DNA of 64,000 nucleotides, taken from positions 28,164 to 92,163 of the forward strand of contig NZ_JAPDPJ010000017.1 in the NCBI RefSeq assembly GCF_026013605.1. Direction: 5' to 3'. The stretch comes from Plebeiibacterium sediminum (GTDB lineage Bacteria > Bacteroidota > Bacteroidia > Bacteroidales > Marinilabiliaceae). The notes beneath the pieces were generated by a model that did not search any database, was not told where the DNA came from, and saw only the letters and a list, made by a program, of their open reading frames with translations. Below, one piece after another: positions 1-7,429 of the stretch (within the stretch, counting starts at the first letter, position 1; each line of letters opens with the position of its first letter). A program made the translations under genes and the position numbers.

Positions 1-618
1 ATAAATACGATATATGATTAGGCTACTAGTGTTTACTCCCAACAATAATGCTGAATAAATAATTAATTTATCACCTGGAATAGTGACTAATAGATATAAT
101 ATAATAAGTTTAGCAACAGCATCATAGATGCTCATATAGGCATACATATTAAAATGTTCATGCGCAGTTACCGCTGCTCGATAGGGAGTTTGAGTAATTC
201 CTAAAACGGTTGTAATTACTGCAAATTGGAATACCCAATTAGCTGCATGTATACGGTCTGGTTCAATGTTTAATTTGTGGTTTAGAAACCATATACCTAA
301 TGTTTCTAATACAATAAAAACCAATAAACTAATGGATAAATGTATGACGAATGATGTAGAAAAAGTCTTTTTTATCTTTTCTATTTCTCCTTTACCAAGA
401 CTGAGTGCAAAAAAACGATTTGTTCCGGAAGCAAGTATGCTATCAAGAACTACAAACATAGAAACGAACCCTCCAACTACATTCTGAACACCGTAATCTG
501 AAGCACCTAGTTTCTCTAATACTACACGTGTAGTTATAAAACTTAAGGCCATGGTTACTAGCATACGAACATACAGATAAACTGTGTTTTTCATAATGCG
601 TTTGTTATTTTCTTGCAT
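1..618 (-). CDS. Wzx-type polysaccharide flippase, truncated by window edge
   Basis: This reading frame is open from an ATG at 618 to base 1, so about 206 N-terminal residues are visible and the C-terminus lies outside the window. It begins MQENNKRIMKNTVYLYVRML and continues with hydrophobic segments and the stretch TTRVVLEKLGASDYGV, a pattern common at the N-terminus of O-antigen/capsule lipid-linked oligosaccharide flippases (MATE/MOP superfamily). The family moves undecaprenyl-linked repeat units across the inner membrane. A second in-frame ATG at 594 is possible, but the longer start keeps the charged N-terminus usual in this family. Its neighbours, a GT8 glycosyltransferase and an acyltransferase on the same strand, support a surface-polysaccharide locus. 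Confidence 0.8.
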   Translation of the reverse strand, partial: MQENNKRIMKNTVYLYVRMLVTMALSFITTRVVLEKLGASDYGVQNVVGGFVSMFVVLDSILASGTNRFFALSLGKGEIEKIKKTFSTSFVIHLSISLLVFIVLETLGIWFLNHKLNIEPDRIHAANWVFQFAVITTVLGITQTPYRAAVTAHEHFNMYAYMSIYDAVAKLIILYLLVTIPGDKLIIYSALLLGVNTSSLIIYRIY

Positions 619-762
619 AGAAAAGAATACTAATGAAATGTATAATACTAATAAAAAATTGTAGTTCTGGGTTTCTTTTATTTAAATCTTACCTATAACA
701 AAATATAGCGATTGTAACTAACATATAAAACTATGCGCTTTTTTTGTATACAAACGGGTGCT

Positions 763-1079
763 TTAATCGAAATAATTGTTCATCTTGCCAAGGAATATTT
801 TTGCAAGATATTTGTTTTGATCGTGTACCTTTCGTACAACTATGCATATATAGCAAATTGGCAATGATGTTATTAGAAGTACAACTGTTCCGGCTATTAT
901 ATTTTACTTACCACTAATATTTACATCAGAGGTTCTATGTTTAGGTAATGCACCAGAAAGTAATGTATTGGTTACTTAACCTATTATTTAGTGCTCACCA
1001 AATAGAAACATGGCAATATACGACCAAAATTATGTCCAAGCCTTTTAGCTGATCTATGTATGGAAATTTTTTTTATCAT
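763..1079 (-). pseudogene. Decayed, internally deleted copy of the acyltransferase gene
   Basis: Translating the minus strand gives PYIDQLKGLDIILVVYCHVS near 1062-1003, almost identical to the N-terminus of the intact acyltransferase at 1275-2261. After a stop and a short LLSGAL-like piece, the frame that ends at the TAA at 763-765 reads NIIAGTVVLLITSLPICYIC followed by QNKYLAKIFLGK, matching the C-terminus of the intact protein (ILAEAALLIVISSSICLVC, QNKYLSRIFLGK). About 650 bases of the middle are missing. A one-base shift in the poly-A run after the ATG at 1079 puts start and body in different frames. It is a remnant, not a gene. Confidence 0.8.
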
Positions 1080-1083
1080 AATG

Positions 1084-1165
1084 TTAGTTTTTAAGTGTAG
1101 TGATATGATTATCAACTAGATTGAATATATTAATACGATTGAGTATATTCCTTGTTTATTTATTT
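1084..1165 (-). pseudogene. 3' remnant of a GT8 glycosyltransferase gene
   Basis: On the minus strand the bases just upstream of the acyltransferase remnant read LNRINIFNLVDNHITTLKN and then stop at 1084. This resembles the C-terminus of the intact GT8 protein (LNRIGILQYEDYLTK), and the DNA AATACGATTGAG is shared with the end of that gene near 2311. The order GT8 end then acyltransferase start, with a few bases between, is the same as in the intact pair. The match is short, so it is best read together with the clearer acyltransferase remnant next to it. Confidence 0.5.
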
Positions 1166-1274
1166 AAGCCTTGTTATTGTGTGGTTTGTAAAAGAAAGAG
1201 AGTCTCTAAGTTTATAGTTAACTACCAACAAACATACATATGAACTGTTTGTATTATGATGGGTTATTTGTATT

Positions 1275-2261
1275 TTAATTATCTACTTTACCCAGAAATA
1301 TCCTTGAAAGATATTTGTTTTGTTTTAAAAGTTGTTCTGCTAGAATACACACTAGACATATTGAGGAAGATATCACTATTAGTAAAGCAGCTTCTGCTAA
1401 AATATTTCTACTTTCTACTAATATTTTCATTATAGACTCTATGTGTATGTAATCTATTAAGAAATAATGCATTACATAAATACTTAGGGTGCTTTGTCCT
1501 ATATAGGAAAGCTTATCTGTGATCCAATTGTGAGAAGTTGATAGCTTATAGAAAAAGCTAAAAATAATTATAACAATGAAAAATGCAAGGATCATATTTT
1601 TATTAGCGAAATCTATGTCATAAATTGAAAATCCGAATATAACAGCTAATGCAAACACAAATAAAAGATTTGATGTAAACAACTTCTGTGTTAGATCATA
1701 CTTTTTTATAATTACGCCTGCCATGAAAAAAGGAAGATTGTTAATCCAGTATAAGTATCCTAGGAAATTATTAACAGTATCAGAGATGAAATGATAACCA
1801 ATTTTTAATGCAATAAATGCAATTAGTAAGAAAATGAGATCTACTATAATTTTTTTCTTGATGTTTATTAATGCAGAAAGGCTATCGAACAACACTTGGA
1901 AGATATAAAATTCGAATAGGATCCACAAAAACCAATATCCATCTTTGTTAAAATCAAGCAAGAAATCTAAATAGGAATTACCAGTACTTAACTCTCTAAA
2001 TACACCCCATGCAAAAAATGGTATAAGAATAACCTGTAATTTTTTTAAAAGATATTTTGTTTTTTCAGTCCAGTTTTTTTGATATTGAAGACTAACTACC
2101 AATCCTGAAAGTAAAAAGAATAAAGACATTCTAAATAGAGAAATATATTTGTTACAAACTCCAATGTTATCTCCACTAAATTTAGAAACGTGACCAAATA
2201 CTACTAAAATTATGTCTAAGCCTTTTAGCTGATCTATATATGGTAATCTTAATTTTTTCAA
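1275..2261 (-). CDS. Integral-membrane acyltransferase (OafA / acyltransferase-3 type)
   Basis: The 328-residue protein is almost wholly hydrophobic, with about ten membrane segments. It opens with PYIDQLKGLDIILVVFGHV, the family's R/D-x-x-K-G block with the catalytic-type His, followed by RMSLFFLLSGLVV and, near the C-terminus, LSIYVMHYFLIDYI. Proteins of this type O-acetylate or otherwise acylate exported glycans. Translation must begin at TTG (2261-2259), because no ATG or GTG occurs before the conserved block; the decayed copy nearby has ATG at the equivalent place. It lies 17 bases after the GT8 gene and is probably cotranscribed, modifying the sugar that GT8 adds. Confidence 0.8.
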   Translation of the reverse strand: MKKLRLPYIDQLKGLDIILVVFGHVSKFSGDNIGVCNKYISLFRMSLFFLLSGLVVSLQYQKNWTEKTKYLLKKLQVILIPFFAWGVFRELSTGNSYLDFLLDFNKDGYWFLWILFEFYIFQVLFDSLSALINIKKKIIVDLIFLLIAFIALKIGYHFISDTVNNFLGYLYWINNLPFFMAGVIIKKYDLTQKLFTSNLLFVFALAVIFGFSIYDIDFANKNMILAFFIVIIIFSFFYKLSTSHNWITDKLSYIGQSTLSIYVMHYFLIDYIHIESIMKILVESRNILAEAALLIVISSSICLVCILAEQLLKQNKYLSRIFLGKVDN

Positions 2262-2278
2262 AATGTTATTTCTTAAAT

Positions 2279-3211
2279 TTACTTCGTCAAGTAATCCTCA
2301 TATTGTAAAATACCAATACGATTGAGAAAGTCCTTGATTTGTTTGTTGAACCGCTGACGAAGTGTAAGTTGTTCAAAAAAAGGAAACTTTTTAATATTAC
2401 CCCAGGCTGTAAGTTTAAGGTAACGAAGATATTGATATCCTAGAGGGTGATTACAATCGCGAAACCAAGGCTTTATGGGGCATGCAAAATGTATTATGCC
2501 AGGATTTTGTTTTGCCTCTTTTAGTTGAGGAAGATACTTATCAAAAATCATTGGTACTCTGCGAAAATAAAATGTGGTTATATTCCAACGAATTGGCAAA
2601 CATTTTATTTTATTTTTAAAATACATCGCAATTACATCCTGCTCATTTTGAATTTTAGAAGCGACATTACGAGTAAAGTCGAAAATAGGTTGTTTATATT
2701 CCATTTCTCGCCATACTTTCAAATCACATACCAGAACTCCTGAGTTAATATATAGATCTTCAGGTATTAATCCTAGACGAGGTTTGTAATCCATACAGTC
2801 TGGTATATCTTCAGCTGCGGCCAAAACATGGCCGTTTAAATCAATATTGTAAAGAGGAGCAATATCAGCATTAATAATCATATCAACATCCAGAAACAAA
2901 CAACGGTCTTCATCATCCGGCAATACATTTGGCATGTAGAGTTTTAAATACATAATAGTATGCCATTGTCCTACAGGTAAGTCAATAATGTTATCTGTAT
3001 TAATTTGTTTTATTATAAATTCTGAACTGTATAAATTACAAAGATCTTCTAGCTTTTCTTTAGAATCATTGGTAATTCCAGTTGTTAAAAAGTATATATG
3101 AAAAATTTTATCTTTATTAGTTTCAAATAAGGAACATAACATTACTGCTGTATGTTGTACATAACCTTCGTCGCTTACGCAAACTATATTATAGATATTG
3201 CTATTGATCAT
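2279..3211 (-). CDS. Glycosyltransferase family 8 protein
   Basis: The protein (310 residues from the ATG at 3211) has the GT8 signature: N-terminal YNIVCVSDEGYVQHTAVML, the metal-binding DxD as LFLDVDMIINADIAPLY, then INSGVLVCDL, NEQDVIAMYF and the C-terminal IIHFACPIKPW. GT8 enzymes are retaining transferases using UDP-glucose or UDP-galactose, often in lipopolysaccharide outer-core synthesis. A GTG at 3238 would add nine residues, but the ATG sits right before the family's usual first strand. With the flippase and acyltransferase it forms a minus-strand polysaccharide operon. Confidence 0.85.
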   Translation of the reverse strand: MINSNIYNIVCVSDEGYVQHTAVMLCSLFETNKDKIFHIYFLTTGITNDSKEKLEDLCNLYSSEFIIKQINTDNIIDLPVGQWHTIMYLKLYMPNVLPDDEDRCLFLDVDMIINADIAPLYNIDLNGHVLAAAEDIPDCMDYKPRLGLIPEDLYINSGVLVCDLKVWREMEYKQPIFDFTRNVASKIQNEQDVIAMYFKNKIKCLPIRWNITTFYFRRVPMIFDKYLPQLKEAKQNPGIIHFACPIKPWFRDCNHPLGYQYLRYLKLTAWGNIKKFPFFEQLTLRQRFNKQIKDFLNRIGILQYEDYLTK

Positions 3212-3567
3212 GATTTCATGAAATCTATTATTGTACACTTACTAAAATATATTCCACGCTTCGCCCTTTCAGTCCCACCTAAATTGATGCTGTTTATAGG
3301 AAATACCTGAAATACATCAAGTATCATATTGAACATAGAATATATTAACAGTATCGTATTATATTCTGGTGTGTAAAAATAAAAGAAAAGTAGTTGGAGT
3401 AATTTTGTACTTGACAAAATGCATCTTTTACTTGATGTATGTATCATATTTCGCAAGTAGACCTGATGTATTTGTGGTAATAATTAAAAAAAATATGTTT
3501 TTCCGATTTTGTAGCTACTTACTTTGAGAATAAGTGGAGTCTATTTTTGTTTTTTGGGGAAAAAATA

Positions 3568-3700
3568 ATGGTCGCTAATGAATTACATTGTCAAGAGTTA
3601 ATAATTCATCAGAATAAAGGAGTAAAACGCGAATGTGATGATTTATTTATTGAGTAATGGTTGACTAAATTGATTGGTCAAGTTAGATTTTATTAGTTTA
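3568..3700 (+). pseudogene. Possible remnant of an IS3-family transposase catalytic region
   Basis: The frame from 3568 reads LIIHQNKGVKRECDDLF and, past a stop, TKLIGQVRF. This resembles the IS3 OrfB block LIFHSDRGxQYAC-x-x-F followed by a few residues and then x-L-I-x-Q-S-M-S. The catalytic Asp of HSD is replaced by Asn. The stretch is short and interrupted, so the assignment is tentative. Confidence 0.35.
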
Positions 3701-4008
3701 ATTGAGTAAAGGGTGATTTTTGACAAAGTTTTAGTGTAAAAGTATATATTATTGTTATTGTATTTCTCTCTTTCACCACAATAAAATTAGGTTAAACAAA
3801 GCGTCTTGATTCTTATTAAATAATGATTTTTAGGAATTTTAAAAGTTAACTGTTTGTATGGAATAAAAGAAAAATTAATTTTTTATGAAACAACAGTATA
3901 TTACTTCTGGCAAAATAAAAAAAACAATAGTTTTAGAAAGTCTATTAGTTATCATGATATTTAAAATAAGAATATTAGGGATGAATATTTTTATTAATAG
4001 ATAATATC

Positions 4009-4140
4009 TCAGAAGGGAAAAAGACTCGGTTCGTAATTAGATATATGCAAGAATTAGGGTTAAAAATATGTAAAGAGTAATATAAAGAAAGTATTTCCAG
4101 ATAAAATAATTTTGGATTAAGAAATGGTTTATGGTAAATC
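4009..4140 (+). pseudogene. Possible remnant of an IS3-family transposase N-terminal region
   Basis: The plus-strand frame reads RFVIRYMQELGLKICKE, then a stop, then YKESIS and, after a frame change, FPDKIILD. This follows the IS3 OrfB pattern RVARLMQELGLK, KYKVTTDS, YP-x-x-NLLxR. The order relative to the catalytic-like fragment upstream is the reverse of a normal transposase, so these would be two fragments or a rearrangement. Evidence is weak and rests on short similarity. Confidence 0.35.
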
Positions 4141-4188
4141 ATTAAAATTAATAATTATATATTGCCTTAAAATAAGTTTTAAATAGCA

Positions 4189-4665
4189 ATGAATAAAAAG
4201 AGTATTTTATTTGTCTGTCTAGGCAATATTTGTCGTTCTCCAAGTGCAGAGGCTGTAATGAAGGCTTTAGTGAAAGAAAAAGGGTTACAGAGTCAATATT
4301 ATATAGATTCTGCTGGCATTACTGGATTTCATGCTGGAGAACCTGCTGATTCACGTATGAAGCAACATGCATTAAGACGAAACTATCATTTAACAAGTAG
4401 TAGCCGCCCGGTGGACCCTAAAATTGATTTTGAGGAGTTTGATTATATTATTGGAATGGATGATCAAAATATAAGGGATTTGAATAATCTTGCAAAAACG
4501 GATCAAGATAGATCTAAGATTAGTAAAATGACAGATTATTGTACAAGGTTTGTGCATGACTCTGTACCTGATCCATATTATGGAGGAGCTTCGGGTTTTG
4601 AGCTTGTTTTAGACTTATTGGAAGATGCCTGTGAAGGATTGATCAATAAATTGGAGAATGAGTAA
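4189..4665 (+). CDS. Low-molecular-weight phosphotyrosine-type phosphatase
   Basis: This 158-residue cytosolic protein carries the active-site loop CLGNICRS (Cys10, Arg16) and the general-acid motif DPYYGG (Asp128), the two hallmarks of the LMW phosphatase family at its usual length. Its stop overlaps the start of the next gene, a ketosamine kinase, by eight bases, so the two are translationally coupled. Mammalian LMW-PTP-A is known to dephosphorylate protein-bound ribulosamine 5-phosphate, and bacterial homologues are often encoded beside ketosamine kinases. Protein deglycation is therefore a better guess here than capsule regulation, although the polysaccharide locus is nearby. Confidence 0.9.
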   Translation: MNKKSILFVCLGNICRSPSAEAVMKALVKEKGLQSQYYIDSAGITGFHAGEPADSRMKQHALRRNYHLTSSSRPVDPKIDFEEFDYIIGMDDQNIRDLNNLAKTDQDRSKISKMTDYCTRFVHDSVPDPYYGGASGFELVLDLLEDACEGLINKLENE

Positions 4666-5518
4666 TAGAATTCTAAAAATAATATCTGAATTTTTAGGTG
4701 AAAGAATTATTTCATCACAATCTATTGGAGGAGGATGTATTGCTCAATCAGGGAAGGTAATAACAGACAAGGGCAATTTATATTTTCTTAAGCAAGGGTA
4801 TGATAATGGGATGTTTGAATGTGAAGCCAATGGTTTGAAAGAAATCGCCAAGGCAGATTGCATAGAAACCCCTAACGTTATTCTTGTTGATAAAGATTTT
4901 TTGCTATTAGAATTAATACCGCAAGGTGTTAAGAATTTTCGATCAATGAAGGAGTTTGGGAAGGATTTAGCAAGGATGCACCAATTTACTTCAAATATGT
5001 ATGGATTTATGGAAGATAATTTTATTGGAACATCAATTCAATATAATTCATATTCGTCAAACTGGACAGAATTCTACTTTCAGAACAGATTACTTTTTCA
5101 GTATAGATTATCTGAAGCTAATGGAAATGTAACAAAAGAGTTTAAAAATCTCTTTTTGAAGATAGAATCTGAAATAAGTAATATATTGGATGGGAGTGAA
5201 GATACTGCTTCTTTACTACATGGAGATTTGTGGGCAGGTAACTATATGATAAATAATGAAGGAAATGCTGTTTTAATTGATCCAGCTGTTTATTATGGAA
5301 ATAGAGAAGCCGATTTGGCTATGACTAAATTATTTGGTGGTTTTAATGAAGAATTTTATGAAGCTTATAATAATGAATATCCATTGACAAAAGATTACAA
5401 GTATCGCGAAAATATTTATCTATTATATCATGTCATGAATCATTACAATTTATTTGGCAATAGTTACTATGGGCAAATGATTGATTTAATGAATAGTTAT
5501 ATAAAGAAAGGGAACTAA
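4658..5518 (+). CDS. Fructosamine/ketosamine-3-kinase family protein
   Basis: The 286-residue protein has the aminoglycoside-phosphotransferase-like kinase fold: a nucleotide-binding Lys at YFLKQG (Lys45), the catalytic loop HGDLWAGNY (His188, Asp190) and the metal-binding LIDPA (Asp208) followed by GNREADLAMT, which is diagnostic of the fructosamine kinase family. Bacterial members mostly phosphorylate ribulosamines or erythrulosamines on glycated proteins, which makes the adduct unstable and repairs the lysine. It starts inside the end of the phosphatase gene and ends in a strong terminator. Exact sugar specificity cannot be read from sequence. Confidence 0.9.
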   Translation: MSNRILKIISEFLGERIISSQSIGGGCIAQSGKVITDKGNLYFLKQGYDNGMFECEANGLKEIAKADCIETPNVILVDKDFLLLELIPQGVKNFRSMKEFGKDLARMHQFTSNMYGFMEDNFIGTSIQYNSYSSNWTEFYFQNRLLFQYRLSEANGNVTKEFKNLFLKIESEISNILDGSEDTASLLHGDLWAGNYMINNEGNAVLIDPAVYYGNREADLAMTKLFGGFNEEFYEAYNNEYPLTKDYKYRENIYLLYHVMNHYNLFGNSYYGQMIDLMNSYIKKGN

Positions 5519-5534
5519 ACTTAGTTCCCCTCTA
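5510..5534. terminator. Rho-independent terminator overlapping the kinase stop codon
   Basis: GGGAACTAA and TTAGTTCCC form a nine-base-pair stem with a two-base loop. The stop codon TAA is part of the stem. It lies between convergent genes and may serve both, though the trailing T tract is short. Confidence 0.6.
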
Positions 5535-5557
5535 ATTAATGTAATATACATAGTGGT

Positions 5558-6256
5558 TTAAATAAAACCTCTCGTTTCAGCTATGATAACTATAAGTTCC
5601 ACAATTTCATCATCTGTCATTTCTCTACAGTTAAAACAAGCATCATAGAATTCTACATCAGGTACATCTTTTTCAAAATAATGCCTGAATTGAGCTCTAC
5701 GTCTGTCCATTTCCATTGCTTCCTTTTTCGCTTCAGATATAGTTTTACCATAAGTATTGCTAATGATTTCAGCTCTCCATTCCAAAGGGGCCATTAGTTT
5801 TACATGAAACGACTTTTTAAAATTTTTAGTAATCGCCTCTGCAGCTCTACCAACAATAACAACATTTCCTTCACTGGCCGCTGTATATATAAAATTAGCA
5901 ATCGTATTATTGATCTTTACATCTCCGGGATAGTAGGTGTCTGAGAAAAATAATGCCAGATTATCAAAGAAGGTTCTGTTTTTATATTCAGAAAGATCTT
6001 TTATTAATTGAGGCGATAATTTTAACTCGCGTGCAGATTCATCAATAATTTCTTTACTGAGCCATCTCCATTCTTTATTACTGTCTTGTCTTTTTAATTT
6101 TTCAGTAAGAACTTCGGATAAATATTTCGCAATTCTTTTACCTGGGCATCCATATTCGCGAGATATGGTTATAACTGGACCTTCGGATTGCGCGGCTATA
6201 GGATTGTCGGTTTTTCCTACCCTTTCTCGCATATATTTTAAGAATACATTTTCCAT
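5558..6256 (-). CDS. Cytidylate kinase-like family protein
   Basis: The 232-residue protein has an N-terminal nucleotide-binding segment PVITISREYGCPGKRIAKYL, then VVIVGRAAEAI and a C-terminal region rich in acidic and charged residues. It fits the cytidylate-kinase-like family (Cytidylate_kin2), P-loop proteins common in anaerobes whose substrate is not established; it is not the canonical Cmk. It stands alone on the minus strand, convergent with the ketosamine kinase. The upstream gap carries an orphan minus-strand terminator. Confidence 0.75.
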   Translation of the reverse strand: MENVFLKYMRERVGKTDNPIAAQSEGPVITISREYGCPGKRIAKYLSEVLTEKLKRQDSNKEWRWLSKEIIDESARELKLSPQLIKDLSEYKNRTFFDNLALFFSDTYYPGDVKINNTIANFIYTAASEGNVVIVGRAAEAITKNFKKSFHVKLMAPLEWRAEIISNTYGKTISEAKKEAMEMDRRRAQFRHYFEKDVPDVEFYDACFNCREMTDDEIVELIVIIAETRGFI

Positions 6257-6336
6257 ATAATGTGCTTTAGGTTATTTTATCAAAATATAGCAAGAAAATA
6301 TTATATGAACAAGGAAATAGGAGAGAAGTATGGGCA

Positions 6337-6414
6337 TAAAAAAAGGATAGACCTTTGTCTATCCTTAACCCTTAAAATCAGTCTTGTTAAATCTAAATCT
6401 ATGAAAAAAAATCT
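6337..6414 (-). ncRNA. Candidate small RNA ending in an orphan terminator (copy A)
   Basis: A perfect ten-pair stem (AAGGATAGAC/GTCTATCCTT, 6343-6366) is followed on the minus strand by eight T residues, a textbook terminator, yet no minus-strand gene lies upstream before the plus-strand gene at 6610. A TACATTTG -7 box sits at 6421-6428, giving an RNA of about 78 bases. Its body (ATTTTT, CATA, GATTTAG, TTAAGGG, stem) matches a second locus at 59466-59542. Confidence 0.45.
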
Positions 6415-6577
6415 ACATTACAAATGTACGGTAAATATCATCTAAATTTATTCAATTAAAGTTAAAGCTTGTTAATAGCTTGATTTTCTGTTTTATTGAA
6501 AATTTATAAATGATTTATAAAGTCAAATAAATTAACCTTTTGCAAAGAATGCTTTCTTTTATTCAATCTAATTTTAC

Positions 6578-6585
6578 TACTTTTG
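6578..6585 (+). promoter_or_regulatory. TAnnTTTG -7 box for the small RHH-like gene
   Basis: TACTTTTG lies 25 bases before the ATG at 6610. Transcription would start near 6590, after the alternative TTG at 6583, which favours the ATG as the true start. No good -33 element is visible. Confidence 0.4.
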
Positions 6586-6609
6586 AGCTCTATTACATCA
6601 GGATATTTA

Positions 6610-6870
6610 ATGGCTAAGAAATCAGGAAAGAAAAGCAACCTTCCAATGGATGGAGTTTCTCGTATAAATTCTCTTAAAAGAAATCATCGAACGGCATTTA
6701 TGCTGAATGATAAAGAAAAAGAGGCGATCGAATCTTATTGTAAAAAAAATAAGATAAGAAATAAATCGAAATTTATGAGAGAAACTCTTTTAAGAACTGT
6801 TATGGATCATTTTCTAGAAGATTATCCTACCTTATTTGATAAAAAAGATATGGATAAAATTCGCATCTAA
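6610..6870 (+). CDS. Small basic protein, ribbon-helix-helix-like, function unknown
   Basis: From the ATG at 6610 the protein has 86 residues and starts MAKKSGKKSNLPMDG. The middle, RTAFMLNDKEKEAIESYCKK followed by NKSKFMRETLLRTVMDHF, has the strand-helix-helix rhythm of ribbon-helix-helix DNA-binding or mobilisation-accessory proteins (a short strand, then two amphipathic helices with an (N/S)KSxFxRE turn). I do not recognise a named family. It ends one base before the convergent flavodoxin gene. A transcriptional regulator acting on itself or its neighbours is an inference only. Confidence 0.6.
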   Translation: MAKKSGKKSNLPMDGVSRINSLKRNHRTAFMLNDKEKEAIESYCKKNKIRNKSKFMRETLLRTVMDHFLEDYPTLFDKKDMDKIRI

Positions 6871-6871
6871 A

Positions 6872-7363
6872 TTATATATTTAATGTTTTAACCCACTCCT
6901 GTAGCCTGTAGTCTGTTAAGTCAGGTTCGTTATCTTCATCTAAAGCCAAACCAACAAAACTATCCTCTACTACTGCTAATGATTCTGAAAAGTCATAAGA
7001 GTCGGTTGGCCATTTACCTACAAACTTACATCCTTTATCTTTAATAAGATCGTATAGTTTACCCATTCCATTACAAAATGTATCCGGATATGTATACTGA
7101 TCACCTAATCCGAAGAGCGCAATTTTCTTATTATTAAGATCTGATTCTATTAGCGTATTTACAAATATTTCAAAATCATCTTGTAAACCACCTACACCCC
7201 ACGTAGAGGTGCCCAAAATTAGAAAATCACAATTTTCAATGTCTGATTGATCCGCTTTTTCAACTGCGATTAATTTAGAATCAGGTATTAAGTCATATAG
7301 TTTTTCTGCAACAAATCGTGTGTTGCCAACTGATGAGCCATAGAATATACCTATTTTATTCAT
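6872..7363 (-). CDS. fldA: Flavodoxin, long-chain type
   Basis: The 163-residue protein has the FMN phosphate loop GSSVGNTRFVA near residue 9, the ring-contacting stretch LGTSTWGVGGLQDD and the GLGDQYTYPDTFCNGMGKLY loop with the long-chain insertion. It is a soluble FMN electron carrier that replaces ferredoxin, often under iron limitation. It is the last gene of a minus-strand run with an O-methyltransferase and an M16 peptidase. Length and motifs agree with bacterial FldA. Confidence 0.92.
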   Translation of the reverse strand: MNKIGIFYGSSVGNTRFVAEKLYDLIPDSKLIAVEKADQSDIENCDFLILGTSTWGVGGLQDDFEIFVNTLIESDLNNKKIALFGLGDQYTYPDTFCNGMGKLYDLIKDKGCKFVGKWPTDSYDFSESLAVVEDSFVGLALDEDNEPDLTDYRLQEWVKTLNI

Positions 7364-7429
7364 AGTATTATTTTATTTCGTTATGAGTATTAAAAACACT
7401 CAGATTTATGGATAGTTCAAAGGTTTGAT

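Larger units (their letters stand above)
3212..4188. other. Gene-poor AT-rich strip between the glycan locus and the phosphatase gene
   Basis: About 980 bases with no convincing intact gene. It must contain the divergent promoters of the polysaccharide genes and of the phosphatase/kinase pair; a TAATTTTG box at 4107-4114 is the only -7-like match I found for the latter. Two short plus-strand stretches look like eroded IS3-family transposase and are listed separately. The 82-codon minus-strand frame at 3208-3456 has no recognisable features and overlaps the GT8 start, so it was not called. Confidence 0.6.
6257..6609. other. Intergenic region with an orphan stem-loop and divergent promoters
   Basis: No protein gene is supported. 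A 61-codon plus-strand frame here runs straight through a perfect hairpin and has no family features, so it is rejected. The region holds a candidate minus-strand small RNA (6337-6414) and the promoter of the small plus-strand gene that follows. Confidence 0.6.

Noticed and set aside
3255..3290. A stretch resembling the ends of some CRISPR repeats (TTTCAGTCCCACC)
   Set aside because: Only a single copy is present, with no regularly spaced repeats and no cas genes in the window.
3208..3456. 82-codon minus-strand frame before the GT8 gene
   Set aside because: It has no recognisable domain, covers the GT8 start and has an implausible residue mix; probably chance in AT-rich DNA.
5558..6256. Canonical cytidylate kinase (cmk)
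   Set aside because: The sequence fits the cytidylate-kinase-like family; the standard Cmk P-loop and NMP-binding blocks are not seen.
6260..6445. 61-codon plus-strand frame
   Set aside because: It runs through a perfect terminator hairpin and is better explained as antisense to a candidate small RNA.
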